DNA of 64,000 nucleotides from Desulfovibrio sp. (lineage in GTDB: Bacteria; Desulfobacterota; Desulfovibrionia; Desulfovibrionales; Desulfovibrionaceae). The notes under the pieces were generated by a model that did not search any database, was not told the DNA's origin, and saw nothing but the letters and a program-made list of their open reading frames with translations. This document shows, piece by piece, positions 36,258 through 44,549 of the stretch (the first letter of the stretch is position 1; every line of letters begins with the position of its first letter). The position numbers were made by a program, and so were the translations under genes. The stretch spans positions 96,117 to 160,116 of the forward strand of contig NZ_JAHZCJ010000001.1 of the NCBI RefSeq assembly GCF_019422935.1. The letters are read 5' to 3'.

Positions 36258-37766
36258 ATGACAGCCATATCCGTAGCGCCTCTTTCGGCCCTGCCATTGC
36301 TGAAGGAACTTCCGGCCCTGCTGCCGGAACTGACGCTCTTGGTCACGGCCATTGGCCTGCTGTGCGCCGACATGTTTTTTCCAAGGGCGCGAGCTTTTCT
36401 GCAATGGCTGACGGTCGTTGGTGCAATAACAGCTTTTGCAGCAATAGTAGCAGTTTCTGCGGGCGGCGGGAGTGTTTCTTTTGACGGAATGTTCCGCGCT
36501 GACGGTTTTGGAGCGCTCTTTAAAGCCATTTGCGTAGTAGCACTTGCTTTTACGGCGTTAATGAGCGAAAGTTTTTTTTCACATGCCCAAATGCGTCAGG
36601 GCGAATATTACTGCCTTGCAGTATGTTCAACACTGGGCATGTGCGTAATGGCTTCGGCTGGTGATCTCATTGTGCTCTATCTGGGGCTTGAGCTCATGGC
36701 CCTGCCTATTTACGCGATGGCGGCCCTGCGCACTGGCGACCCGCGTAGCAGCGAATCGGCCATCAAATATTTTTTGATGGGCAGTTTCGCTTCGGCTCTT
36801 TTGCTTTTCGGCATGTCCCTGCTGTACGGGCTTACCGGGCATACCGAGCTTGCGCGGATCGCTGCGGCACTGCCTGTTGCCGCAACCGGGCAGACCATGC
36901 CCGCCCTGGTAGTTGCTTTGGCGCTCATGCTGGCAGGCATGGGGTTCAAGGTGGCTGCCGCGCCCTTCCACGTGTGGGTGCCTGATGTGTATGAAGGCGC
37001 GCCCACAACCGTGACCGCCTTTATGTCTGTGGCGGCCAAAACGGCCAGTTTCGCCGTGCTTGCGCGCGTACTGGTCATGGCCTTGCCGCAACTGGGCGCT
37101 CAGTGGAGCGGGGCGTTGGCCTTGATGGCCGCATTGACAATGCTTCTGGGCAATATCGCTGCCGTAACGCAGACAAGCCTTAAACGCATGCTGGCGTACT
37201 CGGCCATAGCCCACGCGGGCTATGCCCTCTTGGGGCTTGCCGCGTGCACAGCCGACGGCCTGCGCGCCACGGCGGCGTATTTGACCATTTACCTGTGCAT
37301 GAACATGGGTGCCTTTGCCATCATGGGCTACCTTGCCGTGTACGGGAAAAAACAGGGAAATAATCCTCTGGCTGATGCGGGCGAAGACCTGGATGATTAC
37401 TCGGGCCTTGCCGCACGACATCCCGCCCTTGCTGCAGCCATGCTGGTTTTTCTTTTTTCCCTGACAGGCATTCCGCCGACTGCGGGCTTTATGGGCAAAT
37501 TCATGCTCTTTAAAGAAGCCTTTTCGGCAGGATATACGGTAACGGTGCTTGTGGCTGTGATCAGCAGCACCATTTCCGCTTGGTATTATCTTGGAGTGGC
37601 ACGACGCATGTACATGCAGGAGGCCCCGGCAAATCACCCCGCACCCATACAGGCAGCTTTGGGCGGTGCGGGCGTGAGGGCTGTACTTCTGTGCTGTCTG
37701 ACAGGTGTGGTGTTGTGGGGCGTGTTCCCGCAGACGCTGCTTTCGTGGGTGCATGTGTTTTTTTAG
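36258..37766 (+). CDS. nuoN: Complex I antiporter-like subunit NuoN
   Basis: A 502-residue proton-pumping subunit, the last nuo gene. Motifs: GLELMALPIYAMAA, AAAPFHVWVPDVYEGAPTTV, LKRMLAYSAIAHAGYAL and LTGIPPTAGFMGKFMLFKEA. ATG 36258 has TAGGAG upstream. Bases about 36400-36640 look more AT-rich than the rest of nuo, without disrupting the frame. No nuoE, nuoF or nuoG follows. Confidence 0.95.
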   Translation: MTAISVAPLSALPLLKELPALLPELTLLVTAIGLLCADMFFPRARAFLQWLTVVGAITAFAAIVAVSAGGGSVSFDGMFRADGFGALFKAICVVALAFTALMSESFFSHAQMRQGEYYCLAVCSTLGMCVMASAGDLIVLYLGLELMALPIYAMAALRTGDPRSSESAIKYFLMGSFASALLLFGMSLLYGLTGHTELARIAAALPVAATGQTMPALVVALALMLAGMGFKVAAAPFHVWVPDVYEGAPTTVTAFMSVAAKTASFAVLARVLVMALPQLGAQWSGALALMAALTMLLGNIAAVTQTSLKRMLAYSAIAHAGYALLGLAACTADGLRATAAYLTIYLCMNMGAFAIMGYLAVYGKKQGNNPLADAGEDLDDYSGLAARHPALAAAMLVFLFSLTGIPPTAGFMGKFMLFKEAFSAGYTVTVLVAVISSTISAWYYLGVARRMYMQEAPANHPAPIQAALGGAGVRAVLLCCLTGVVLWGVFPQTLLSWVHVFF

Positions 37767-37840
37767 GAAGTTGCCTCAACAGGGCGCTTTCAGGCATTAT
37801 TATCCGTTCGCTTGAGCGACGGTGATCGGGAGGAGTTGGA

Positions 37841-38974
37841 ATGAGAAACAAGTGGGTACTTTTCGGCGTGGTGGCTTCACTTCTGGTGCTGACCGCCAGT
37901 GTCGCCCTTGCTGCTGACGGCAGCGTGCTTGCCAATGCCATCGCCAAACAGGTGGAAACGGCCCCCAATACCCTCAATATGCAGGCTGAACCCGGCTATC
38001 TTGGTATCCCCGGCGGCCCCAAGGTCAACATGATTCTGGCCTTTGGCTGGGCCTTGTGGGTGGGCTGGATTTTCTCCACCGTGGGCGCTTTTGGCGGCGT
38101 TATGGCTGGCGTGGGCCACATGACCGTGCACGGCCTTGGCGCCTATGCCAAATCTTTTGGCAAGACGCCCCTTAACAAGTCCGTCACCGACTCCGTGCGC
38201 GCCTCCAACCAGATGCTCGCCGGTCTTTCCGCTGTTATCAGCACATTCAGCTACTACCGTATGAAGCGTCTTGTGCTGCCCCTGGGCTTCGCTCTGGGCC
38301 TCGGCTCCATCGTGGGCGCTTTCAGTGCTGTTTCGCTGACTGCCGGCAAGCTGAACTTCTCGTCCTACCAGGGTTATTTTGGTCTTTTCGTGCTGCTGCT
38401 GGGCCTGTACCTGATGTGGGAAACCTCCCCCGCCGGTCAGCGTTCCAAGGCCAAAGCCAAGGAAGCCGCCAAGGCTTTTGAAGCTGCCGCCAAGGCCAAG
38501 GGCGAAGGCGTTGCTGCCCCCACGGGCGTAAAACTGATCAAGTTCACCTTTACCACCTGCCAGTTCACCTTCTGCGGCGTGGAATTCTCTTTCAATCCCC
38601 TGCTGCCCTTCTGCGGCGGCGTGGTTATCGCCAGCATCGCGGCCTTCCTGGGCGTGGGCGGCGGCTTCCTGCTGGTGCCTTTCATCACCAGCGTGACCCA
38701 GCTCCCCATGTACCTGGCTGCCGGTACCTCCGCTCTGGCCGTGCTGCTCAGCATGATCACCGGTATCACCACCCTCATGCTGCACGGCGCTCTGGTGGAC
38801 TGGAACCTGGTTGGTCTTGAACTGGCCGGTATTGCCGTGGGTTCCATTGTTGGCCCCTACACCTCGCGTTTCTTCTCCGATATCTGGTTGAAGCGCCTCT
38901 TCATCGTGCTGGCCCTGTACGTTGGTACCGACTACATCCTGCGCGGCTTCTTCAACATCAAGATGTTCGGCTAG
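37841..38974 (+). CDS. TSUP (TauE/SafE) family membrane permease
   Basis: A 377-residue protein with a signal-like N-terminal helix ending ALAADG, then two clusters of membrane helices separated by a charged, Ala/Lys-rich cytoplasmic loop (residues about 198-230). The second half shows CGGVVIASIAAFLGVGGGFLLVPF and AAGTSALAVLLSMITG, typical of sulfite exporter TauE/SafE proteins. Family members export sulfite, sulfoacetate or other small anions; a sulfur anion is plausible here but not shown. Strong ribosome site GGGAGGAG. Codon choice is very uniform (GCC, CTG), suggesting high expression. A strong terminator follows. Confidence 0.88.
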   Translation: MRNKWVLFGVVASLLVLTASVALAADGSVLANAIAKQVETAPNTLNMQAEPGYLGIPGGPKVNMILAFGWALWVGWIFSTVGAFGGVMAGVGHMTVHGLGAYAKSFGKTPLNKSVTDSVRASNQMLAGLSAVISTFSYYRMKRLVLPLGFALGLGSIVGAFSAVSLTAGKLNFSSYQGYFGLFVLLLGLYLMWETSPAGQRSKAKAKEAAKAFEAAAKAKGEGVAAPTGVKLIKFTFTTCQFTFCGVEFSFNPLLPFCGGVVIASIAAFLGVGGGFLLVPFITSVTQLPMYLAAGTSALAVLLSMITGITTLMLHGALVDWNLVGLELAGIAVGSIVGPYTSRFFSDIWLKRLFIVLALYVGTDYILRGFFNIKMFG

Positions 38975-39012
38975 TATTTCCGGCTATGTCCGGAACATGC
39001 TGAAAACATGAA

Positions 39013-39062
39013 AAACACTGCATCCCCCTGGCCTGTCCACGGGGATGCAGTGTTTCCTTTTT
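39013..39062 (+). terminator. Rho-independent terminator after the TSUP gene
   Basis: Perfect 15-bp stem AAACACTGCATCCCC (39013-39027) with GGGGATGCAGTGTTT (39041-39055), followed by CCTTTTT. Confidence 0.92.
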
Positions 39063-39134
39063 ACAACAGAATGCTAATCTGTCCGTGCGCAAGGGCGTAG
39101 AATCGCCCTGTGCGAAAAACGGAGCCGCTGAGAT

Positions 39135-39746
39135 ATGGAACAACTTCTGGTCTGGCTTGATCCTTTTTTTGTGCTGCCGTACCGCATGGTGCCGCAGCCC
39201 GAGGCAGCCTACTTTTTGGGAACAGCAATTCTTGCGCTGGTAGCGGGCCTTATAGGCATTGCCACCCTGCGCATGGCCCAGCGCATGCACCGCAAGCGCC
39301 TGAAAAAGTTGCAGGATGACATGCGGCACTACCATGAACTGAGCGAATCCGCCTTGCAGAACTCCGGCAAGGAAGCCTTCAAGGCCGTGAATCGTCAGGG
39401 GCATGAGGCGTTTGGCTATTATTTTTCGCTCAGCAATGCCCTGTTTGTGGCTTCGCTGTGGCCTGTTCCCATCATGCTGGCCTGGATGCAGTTGCGCTTT
39501 GGCATGATCAGCCCTGAGCTGCCTTTTTCCTTGCCGCTGTTTGGCAATCAGCCGAGCATGGTTTTCTGGTTCATTCTTTTTTATATCCCGCTACGGATGT
39601 TCAGCACCAAGACCATCACGCGCTGGCAGTTGCGCAGCGGGGCGGCCCAGCTGGAAACCCAGACCGTAAACAGCCTTGAGGCCAATGCCGGAGCAGAACC
39701 TCAGGCCCAGCCGCAAGCGCAGGCCCACAAGGTGGACGCGCCCTAG
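39135..39746 (+). CDS. Membrane protein of unknown function
   Basis: A 203-residue protein I do not recognise. Helix 1 is about residues 25-46, followed by a basic and helical, probably coiled-coil stretch (MHRKRLKKLQDDMRHY, residues 51-90). Two further hydrophobic segments lie near 95-117 and 137-155, and a Gln/Ala-rich soluble tail ends the protein. This helix-coiled coil-helix-helix plan recalls the EMC3/TMCO1/DUF106 branch of the YidC superfamily, but that is only a topology-level resemblance. It lies between two terminators, so it is probably transcribed alone. Confidence 0.65.
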   Translation: MEQLLVWLDPFFVLPYRMVPQPEAAYFLGTAILALVAGLIGIATLRMAQRMHRKRLKKLQDDMRHYHELSESALQNSGKEAFKAVNRQGHEAFGYYFSLSNALFVASLWPVPIMLAWMQLRFGMISPELPFSLPLFGNQPSMVFWFILFYIPLRMFSTKTITRWQLRSGAAQLETQTVNSLEANAGAEPQAQPQAQAHKVDAP

Positions 39747-39830
39747 TCGGATATGTTCCGAGTTTCTGCGTTGGGAGCAATTTCCGCGCGGCATTGATCT
39801 GGCTGGTTAATGTTCTGGCTGGCCAATGCA

Positions 39831-39868
39831 GAAGGCCCCGCATCGTATAACGATAGCGGGGCCTTCTG
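39831..39868. terminator. Bidirectional terminator between the membrane protein and the OYE gene
   Basis: Stem GAAGGCCCCGC...GCGGGGCCTTC (39831-39841 with 39856-39866) around an inner CATCG/CGATA loop. A moderate T-rich tail on the plus side; it lies at the convergent ends of two genes. Confidence 0.75.
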
Positions 39869-39899
39869 TATTTAAGCGCGTTCGCTGTGGAAATCAGCC

Positions 39900-40994
39900 T
39901 TATGCAAAGAGTTCCTTCACGTTATGCGGCTTGCTGCGCAGATAGGGCGACGGCCCGGCAATGGTCTGCCCCAGTGCCGCAGCGGCATGCCAGGGCCAGC
40001 GCGGGTCGTACAGCATGGCACGGCCAATGGCCACCATGTCGGCCTGGCCGGTGACCACGATGCTTGAGGCCAGTTCCGGCTCTGTGATGAGGCCCACGGC
40101 AATGACAGGAAGCTCGCTCACTGCGGCCTTGACCGCCGCAGCCAGCGCCACCTGATAGCCGGGTGCAAGGGTGATCTTCTGGTCGGGTGAAAGACCGCCG
40201 CCAGAGACGTGTATGTACGCGCCCCCAGCTTTTTCAACTGCCTTGGCAAAGGCCGCGCATTCTTCCACATTCCAGCCGCCCTCGGCAAAGTCTGTGCCTG
40301 AAACACGCACGCCCACAGGGTAATTGGCCGGAACAACAGCGCGTACCGCCGTCAGCACTTCCAGCGGAAAGCGCATTCTGTTTTCAAGGCTACCGCCATA
40401 AGCATCGGTGCGGGTATTGCTGAGTGGCGAGAGGAATTCGTGCATCAGGTAGCCGTGGGCCGCATGCAGTTCAATGGCGTCATACCCGGCGCGTACGGCG
40501 CGTTTGGCCGTAGCTACAAAAGATTCTGTAAGGCGGGCAATGTCTGCCGCCGTGAGTTCTGTTGGTGTTTGATGGCCCGGCGCATAGGGCAGGGCGGAAG
40601 GCGCGCATATTTCCCACCCGCCGTCTTTGGGCATGAGCGGCTTGCCGCCTTGCCAGGGTAGGCCCGTAGCACCCTTGCGCCCGGCATGTCCGATTTGAAT
40701 GCCAATGGGCGTGGAAGAATAGGCACGGATGGAATCAAGCATTGCCTTGTGGGCAACTTCCTGTTCCTCATTCCAGAGACCGAGATCCTGCGGGGATATG
40801 CGCCCCGGCGCTTCCACAGCCGTAGCTTCCACAATGAGCAATCCCGCGCCGGAAACGGCAAGGGTGCCGTAATGCATGGCATGCCAGTGCACGGGGCGGC
40901 CCTCGTCTGCCGAGTATTGATCCATGGGGGGGACGACTATCCGGTTGGGCAGTGTCAGCCCTTTGAGTTTGATGGGAGAAAAGAGTGGATTCAT
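39900..40994 (-). CDS. NADH:flavin oxidoreductase, Old Yellow Enzyme (YqjM-like)
   Basis: A 364-residue FMN TIM-barrel ene-reductase. YqjM-type features: GLLIVEATAVEAPGRIS, QIGHAGRKG, the His pair in ELHAAHGYLMHEFLSP, SNTRTDAYGGSLENR and IAVGLITEP. The position of the redox-tuning Cys of YqjM (SPMCMYS) is Asp here (PPMDQYS), so flavin potential or substrate binding may differ. Start has GGAGG at good spacing. Natural substrate unknown; these enzymes reduce activated C=C bonds with NAD(P)H. Confidence 0.9.
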   Translation of the reverse strand: MNPLFSPIKLKGLTLPNRIVVPPMDQYSADEGRPVHWHAMHYGTLAVSGAGLLIVEATAVEAPGRISPQDLGLWNEEQEVAHKAMLDSIRAYSSTPIGIQIGHAGRKGATGLPWQGGKPLMPKDGGWEICAPSALPYAPGHQTPTELTAADIARLTESFVATAKRAVRAGYDAIELHAAHGYLMHEFLSPLSNTRTDAYGGSLENRMRFPLEVLTAVRAVVPANYPVGVRVSGTDFAEGGWNVEECAAFAKAVEKAGGAYIHVSGGGLSPDQKITLAPGYQVALAAAVKAAVSELPVIAVGLITEPELASSIVVTGQADMVAIGRAMLYDPRWPWHAAAALGQTIAGPSPYLRSKPHNVKELFA

Positions 40995-41147
40995 GGTGTC
41001 CTCCTGCTTGGTTTTAATCCTAGCGGAATGCTTTTTCTTTGTTAAGCGCCGAATGTTTGTGAAAAGCGTGTCCGGTATTTACATCTGTGAGCAAAAGTGG
41101 CTCTATCAGCAGAAATAGGGCAGGCTGGTTGGCCTGCGGGGGGATGC

Positions 41148-42473
41148 GTGCAGAAGCAGAAAAAAATAATGGGTGTGCTTGCGGGCAATCTGGCGTCCCG
41201 TTTTGTTGCTCTGAGGGTTGCCCTGGGTGCATGTTTGCTGGTTGTTGCCCTTTGCGCCTTGGTTTTGGCTGGCAGCAGCGCGGCAAGCGCCGAAAAGCCA
41301 GCGGATGCTGCTTTGGCCCAGCGGCTTGATACCGTGCTGGACAAGGCTGTTGCCGAGGGCCGCATAGTGGGGGCTGTGGTCATGGTGGCCCGTCAGGGAC
41401 AGGTGGTCTATGCGCGGGCTGTGGGTATGGCCGATGCGGAAAAATCCACCCCTATGAGCCCGGATACGCGTTTTCGGCTGGCCTCCATGAGCAAACCCAT
41501 TGCGAGCGCCGCAGCACTTGCCCTGGTGGATAAGGGCATGATTGCTCTGGACGACCCCGTTACCCGCTGGATCCCCTCCTTTACCCCTGCGCTTGCGGGC
41601 AAGGCGGATCCGGTCATTACGGTGCGCCACCTGCTCACGCACACTGCCGGGCTTTCCTATGGATTCTCGGAGCCGTCCGATGGCCCCATGGCGCTGGCCG
41701 AAGTTTCCGATGGACTGGATGACCCGCCCCTCACGCTGGAAGAAAACATCTGGCGGCTTGCCACGGTGCCGCTTTATTATGAGCCGGGTACGGATTGGAA
41801 ATACTCCCTTGCCATTGATGTGCTTGGCGAAATCGTATCCCGGGCTGGCGGGGACAATCTGCCCAGTGTGGTGCAGCAGCTTGTAACCGGGCCGCTGGGA
41901 ATGACGCACACGGGTTTTATGGCAGATGATCCTGATCTGCTTGCCGCACCCTATGTGTGGGCCAATGGCAAGGTCCACCGTATGGCCGAGACTGAAATTG
42001 TACCCAACGCTGTTTCCGCAACGCGTTTTCAGCCGGGGAGGGCGCTGGACGAGCAGGCCTTTCCCTCCGCTGGCGCAGGGATGGTTGGAACAGCGGCAGA
42101 CTACCTGAAATTTCTCGAGGCAGTGCGCAAAAACGACGGTTCCATCCTCAAGCCGGAAACCGCCAAGGCCATGACTGCCGATCAGGTCTGCCCCATATTG
42201 TCGCAAAGGCTGAGTGTAACCGCAGGTAAAACCAATGAGGTTGTGACGCCGGGCTGGGGGTTTGGCTTTGGCGCTGCAGTGCTGCTGCGCCCTGAAAAGG
42301 CGGAATACCCGGCGGGCCAGTACACCTGGAGCTGGAGCGGCGCTTACGGGAGCCATTTTTTCATGGATCGCGCCAACGGCATATCCTTTGTGGCGCTTAC
42401 CAATACCACGCCCACGGGTATGGCTGGGCCGTTTGCGGTTGACCTTGCAAAGGCTGTGTACGGTAAAAAGTAG
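41148..42473 (+). CDS. Secreted serine hydrolase of the class C beta-lactamase family
   Basis: A protein of about 441 residues with a signal peptide (basic N-region, helix VALGACLLVVALCALVLAG, cleavage near ASA). The catalytic SxxK is SMSK (Ser 113, Lys 116, in FRLASMSKPIA). The second-motif Tyr appears in WKYSLAIDVLG and a WSGAYG segment takes the place of the third box. LLTHTAGLSYGF is typical. Such proteins are often esterases or peptidases rather than antibiotic-hydrolysing enzymes, and I would not call resistance from this. GTG 41148 after GGGGGGAT is my chosen start; ATG 41169 is the alternative. Confidence 0.85.
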   Translation: MQKQKKIMGVLAGNLASRFVALRVALGACLLVVALCALVLAGSSAASAEKPADAALAQRLDTVLDKAVAEGRIVGAVVMVARQGQVVYARAVGMADAEKSTPMSPDTRFRLASMSKPIASAAALALVDKGMIALDDPVTRWIPSFTPALAGKADPVITVRHLLTHTAGLSYGFSEPSDGPMALAEVSDGLDDPPLTLEENIWRLATVPLYYEPGTDWKYSLAIDVLGEIVSRAGGDNLPSVVQQLVTGPLGMTHTGFMADDPDLLAAPYVWANGKVHRMAETEIVPNAVSATRFQPGRALDEQAFPSAGAGMVGTAADYLKFLEAVRKNDGSILKPETAKAMTADQVCPILSQRLSVTAGKTNEVVTPGWGFGFGAAVLLRPEKAEYPAGQYTWSWSGAYGSHFFMDRANGISFVALTNTTPTGMAGPFAVDLAKAVYGKK

Positions 42474-42573
42474 CCAGAGTTATGAAGCCATGGTCGTACA
42501 CGCTGGCGCAAGCACTTTGCTGATGGGCTTCCCCCATTTTTTGCAGTGCAGACTCCTGCTTTTACACGTTTTT

Positions 42574-42622
42574 AAAGCCCCTTCGTCCATTCCGGCAAAG
42601 CTGGTGGAAGAAGGGGCTTTTT
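42574..42622. terminator. Terminator between convergent hydrolase and MBL genes
   Basis: Stem AAAGCCCCTTC (42574-42584) with GAAGGGGCTTT (42610-42620), T-run on the plus side and A-rich sequence before the stem, so it may serve both strands. Confidence 0.85.
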
Positions 42623-42652
42623 GCCTATAAGCTGAATGTTTGCCCTTGTGCC

Positions 42653-43522
42653 TTACATGCGGTTCAGGGGCAGTTTTACAAATTGCAGGCCATTGACGGC
42701 CTTGCCGAATTTTCCTGTGCGCATGTTGGCCTGAAGGGAGGGCAATATGAGCGGCGGCACGGCCTTGCCGTTATCGTCCGCCTTGCGTTTTGCCACAAAT
42801 TCGGCTTTGCCCACCTGCAGGTTCAGCCGCACGTTGGCGGTTTTCTGCTCGCCAACCGTTGCCATGCACTGCGGTCCCCGCACACCCTCAGGCGGGTAAT
42901 CGTGCCCCACATAGATGCGCAGGTCATCGGGCAGGGCAAAGAGCTTGCGGGAGGAATCATAGGAATCTTCTGCGCTGCCGCCAGGGAAGTCGCACCTGCC
43001 TGAACCCACATCGGGCAAAAAGATGGTGTCGCCCACAAAGGCCGCATTGCCCACAATATAGGTGGTGTCTGCGGGGGTATGCCCCGGCGTGTGGATGATT
43101 TTTGCGGGCATGTCGGCAATGGTGAATTCTTCATCATTTTCAAACAGATGATCAAAGGCCGAGCCGTCGGCGGGCGTGTCCTCCTGCGTTTGAAAAATGG
43201 GGGTCCAGGTGGAAATGATATCCAGCATGTGTTTGCTGATGGCTATTTTTCCGCCCATTTTTTCCTTGATATAGCTGGCTGCGGTGACGTGGTCTGCGTG
43301 GATGTGGGTTTCAAGAATCCACTCAACCACAAAGCCTTGCTGGCGGACAAAATCAATAACGGCATCGGCAGAAACAGTGGATGTGCGGCAGGCGTGGAGG
43401 TCAAAATCCAGCACGCTGTCTATAATGGCGCAACGCTTCTGGGCATCGGTTGCAGACCAGACCACATATGTCCAGGTAGCGGTAACGGGATCAAAAAATC
43501 CGCGCACGTTGGGTGCAGACAT
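42653..43522 (-). CDS. MBL-fold persulfide dioxygenase-like protein (ETHE1/Blh type)
   Basis: A 289-residue metallo-beta-lactamase-fold protein. Metal motifs: ETHIHADHVTA, HTPGHTPADTTYIV, VGDTIF and IYVGHDYPPEG. This pattern fits ETHE1/Blh sulfur dioxygenases, which oxidise glutathione persulfide using iron and oxygen. It lies 57 bases downstream of a rhodanese gene on the same strand, a pairing that supports a role with sulfane sulfur. If the host is a strict anaerobe, it may work in oxygen exposure or have another activity. Convergent with the serine hydrolase. Confidence 0.87.
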   Translation of the reverse strand: MSAPNVRGFFDPVTATWTYVVWSATDAQKRCAIIDSVLDFDLHACRTSTVSADAVIDFVRQQGFVVEWILETHIHADHVTAASYIKEKMGGKIAISKHMLDIISTWTPIFQTQEDTPADGSAFDHLFENDEEFTIADMPAKIIHTPGHTPADTTYIVGNAAFVGDTIFLPDVGSGRCDFPGGSAEDSYDSSRKLFALPDDLRIYVGHDYPPEGVRGPQCMATVGEQKTANVRLNLQVGKAEFVAKRKADDNGKAVPPLILPSLQANMRTGKFGKAVNGLQFVKLPLNRM

Positions 43523-43579
43523 GGCGAACTCCTTTGCAAAAAAGCTAGGGTGAAAGTTCCGGCACCAAGGGATGGCGCG

Positions 43580-44188
43580 TTACTGGCAGCTTGCGCCGGG
43601 GCTTTTGCCAGCTCCAATGGGGCAAGCGCCGCCAGAGCAGCCCTTTTTGTTCCAGGGTGCGCGCGTGAGCAGAAGGGCTAGGCCGCACCAGTTGGTAAGG
43701 CCGGAAAATACCTGCCCGCAGCCAATAAAGAGCGCGCCGAGCAGAAAGGCCTTGTGTGCAAAAAGCCCCAGCAAAACGAACAGGGCTGTGAGTGCCCCGG
43801 CCACAAGGCGCACCTGCCTGTCCAGTGTGGGTGAGGTTTCGCCTGTTTTGGGCAGCGCCTGCCCAGTGGTGGGGAATCCAGCTTCCTTGCAGGCCGCAAG
43901 GCCGCCTTCAATAACAGTTATGTCCGTAAATCCGGCTTCGGCAAATTTGGCCGCCGCCGTTTGCGCACGTCTGCCGCTGGCGCAAAGGGTATAAATGGGG
44001 GTATCTGTCAATGCCCCGCTGCGCAGGGCAACCATGTGAGGATCAAGCTCCGTCACCGGGGCCAGCGTGGTCGGAAGGACGAGGCGTTTTTCCGCAAACT
44101 CCATGGGGGAACGCACATCCACTATGAGCGCCTGCTTGAGGTCTTTTTGCCGCAGGGCTTGTGCGCTGATGCTCTTAACAGTTGTCAT
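43580..44188 (-). CDS. Rhodanese with C-terminal DUF2892-type membrane region
   Basis: A protein of about 202 residues. The N-terminal rhodanese domain has VDVRSPMEF and the active loop LCASGRR (Cys of the CxxGxR type), for transfer of sulfane sulfur. The C-terminal half has two hydrophobic segments (LVAGALTALFVLLGLF and AFLLGALFIGCGQVFSG) of the DUF2892 sort and a Cys-rich tail (CSGGACP). Either ATG 44191 or 44188 is possible after GGAGG; 44188 has the better spacing. First gene of a probable two-gene operon with the MBL protein. Confidence 0.88.
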   Translation of the reverse strand: MTTVKSISAQALRQKDLKQALIVDVRSPMEFAEKRLVLPTTLAPVTELDPHMVALRSGALTDTPIYTLCASGRRAQTAAAKFAEAGFTDITVIEGGLAACKEAGFPTTGQALPKTGETSPTLDRQVRLVAGALTALFVLLGLFAHKAFLLGALFIGCGQVFSGLTNWCGLALLLTRAPWNKKGCSGGACPIGAGKSPGASCQ

Positions 44189-44191
44189 CAT

Positions 44192-44549
44192 GGCCTCCTT
44201 CGGGGGATAGCCTCCGGTTGGAAGGGTATGAAGAGCCGTTCATAGCCGTATCTGTGACTTGCTGTATATGGTGCAGCCCCTTACATGGTATCTCACTATG
44301 GGCAGACTGCAAAGCAGCAAAAAAAGTACACATAGTAGTTGGCTAACGTAACTTCTTTTCAGGTAATCATGTTTCCGGCGGGTGCAAGGCCTGATTGGAA
44401 AAGTTGCATTTGCATATTGCCCCCTGCGAGGCTGTAGTTGCAACTAGGCGATTTGCGGTTGCGCTGTGCGTGGAAACAGCCCAGAGGTAAGCGGGCAGGG
44501 AGGGAGGAAGAATTTTCAGAAAAGAGCGTTTCTGGAGGTCTGGCGAGGT
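44192..44549. other. Intergenic region upstream of the rhodanese gene
   Basis: About 360 bases between the rhodanese start and the stop of the hybrid kinase, both on the minus strand. It should hold the rhodanese promoter. I see no clear operator or gene. Confidence 0.4.

Noticed and set aside
41148..42473. Antibiotic resistance beta-lactamase
   Set aside because: SxxK is present but the other boxes look like the esterase/peptidase members; no basis for a resistance call.
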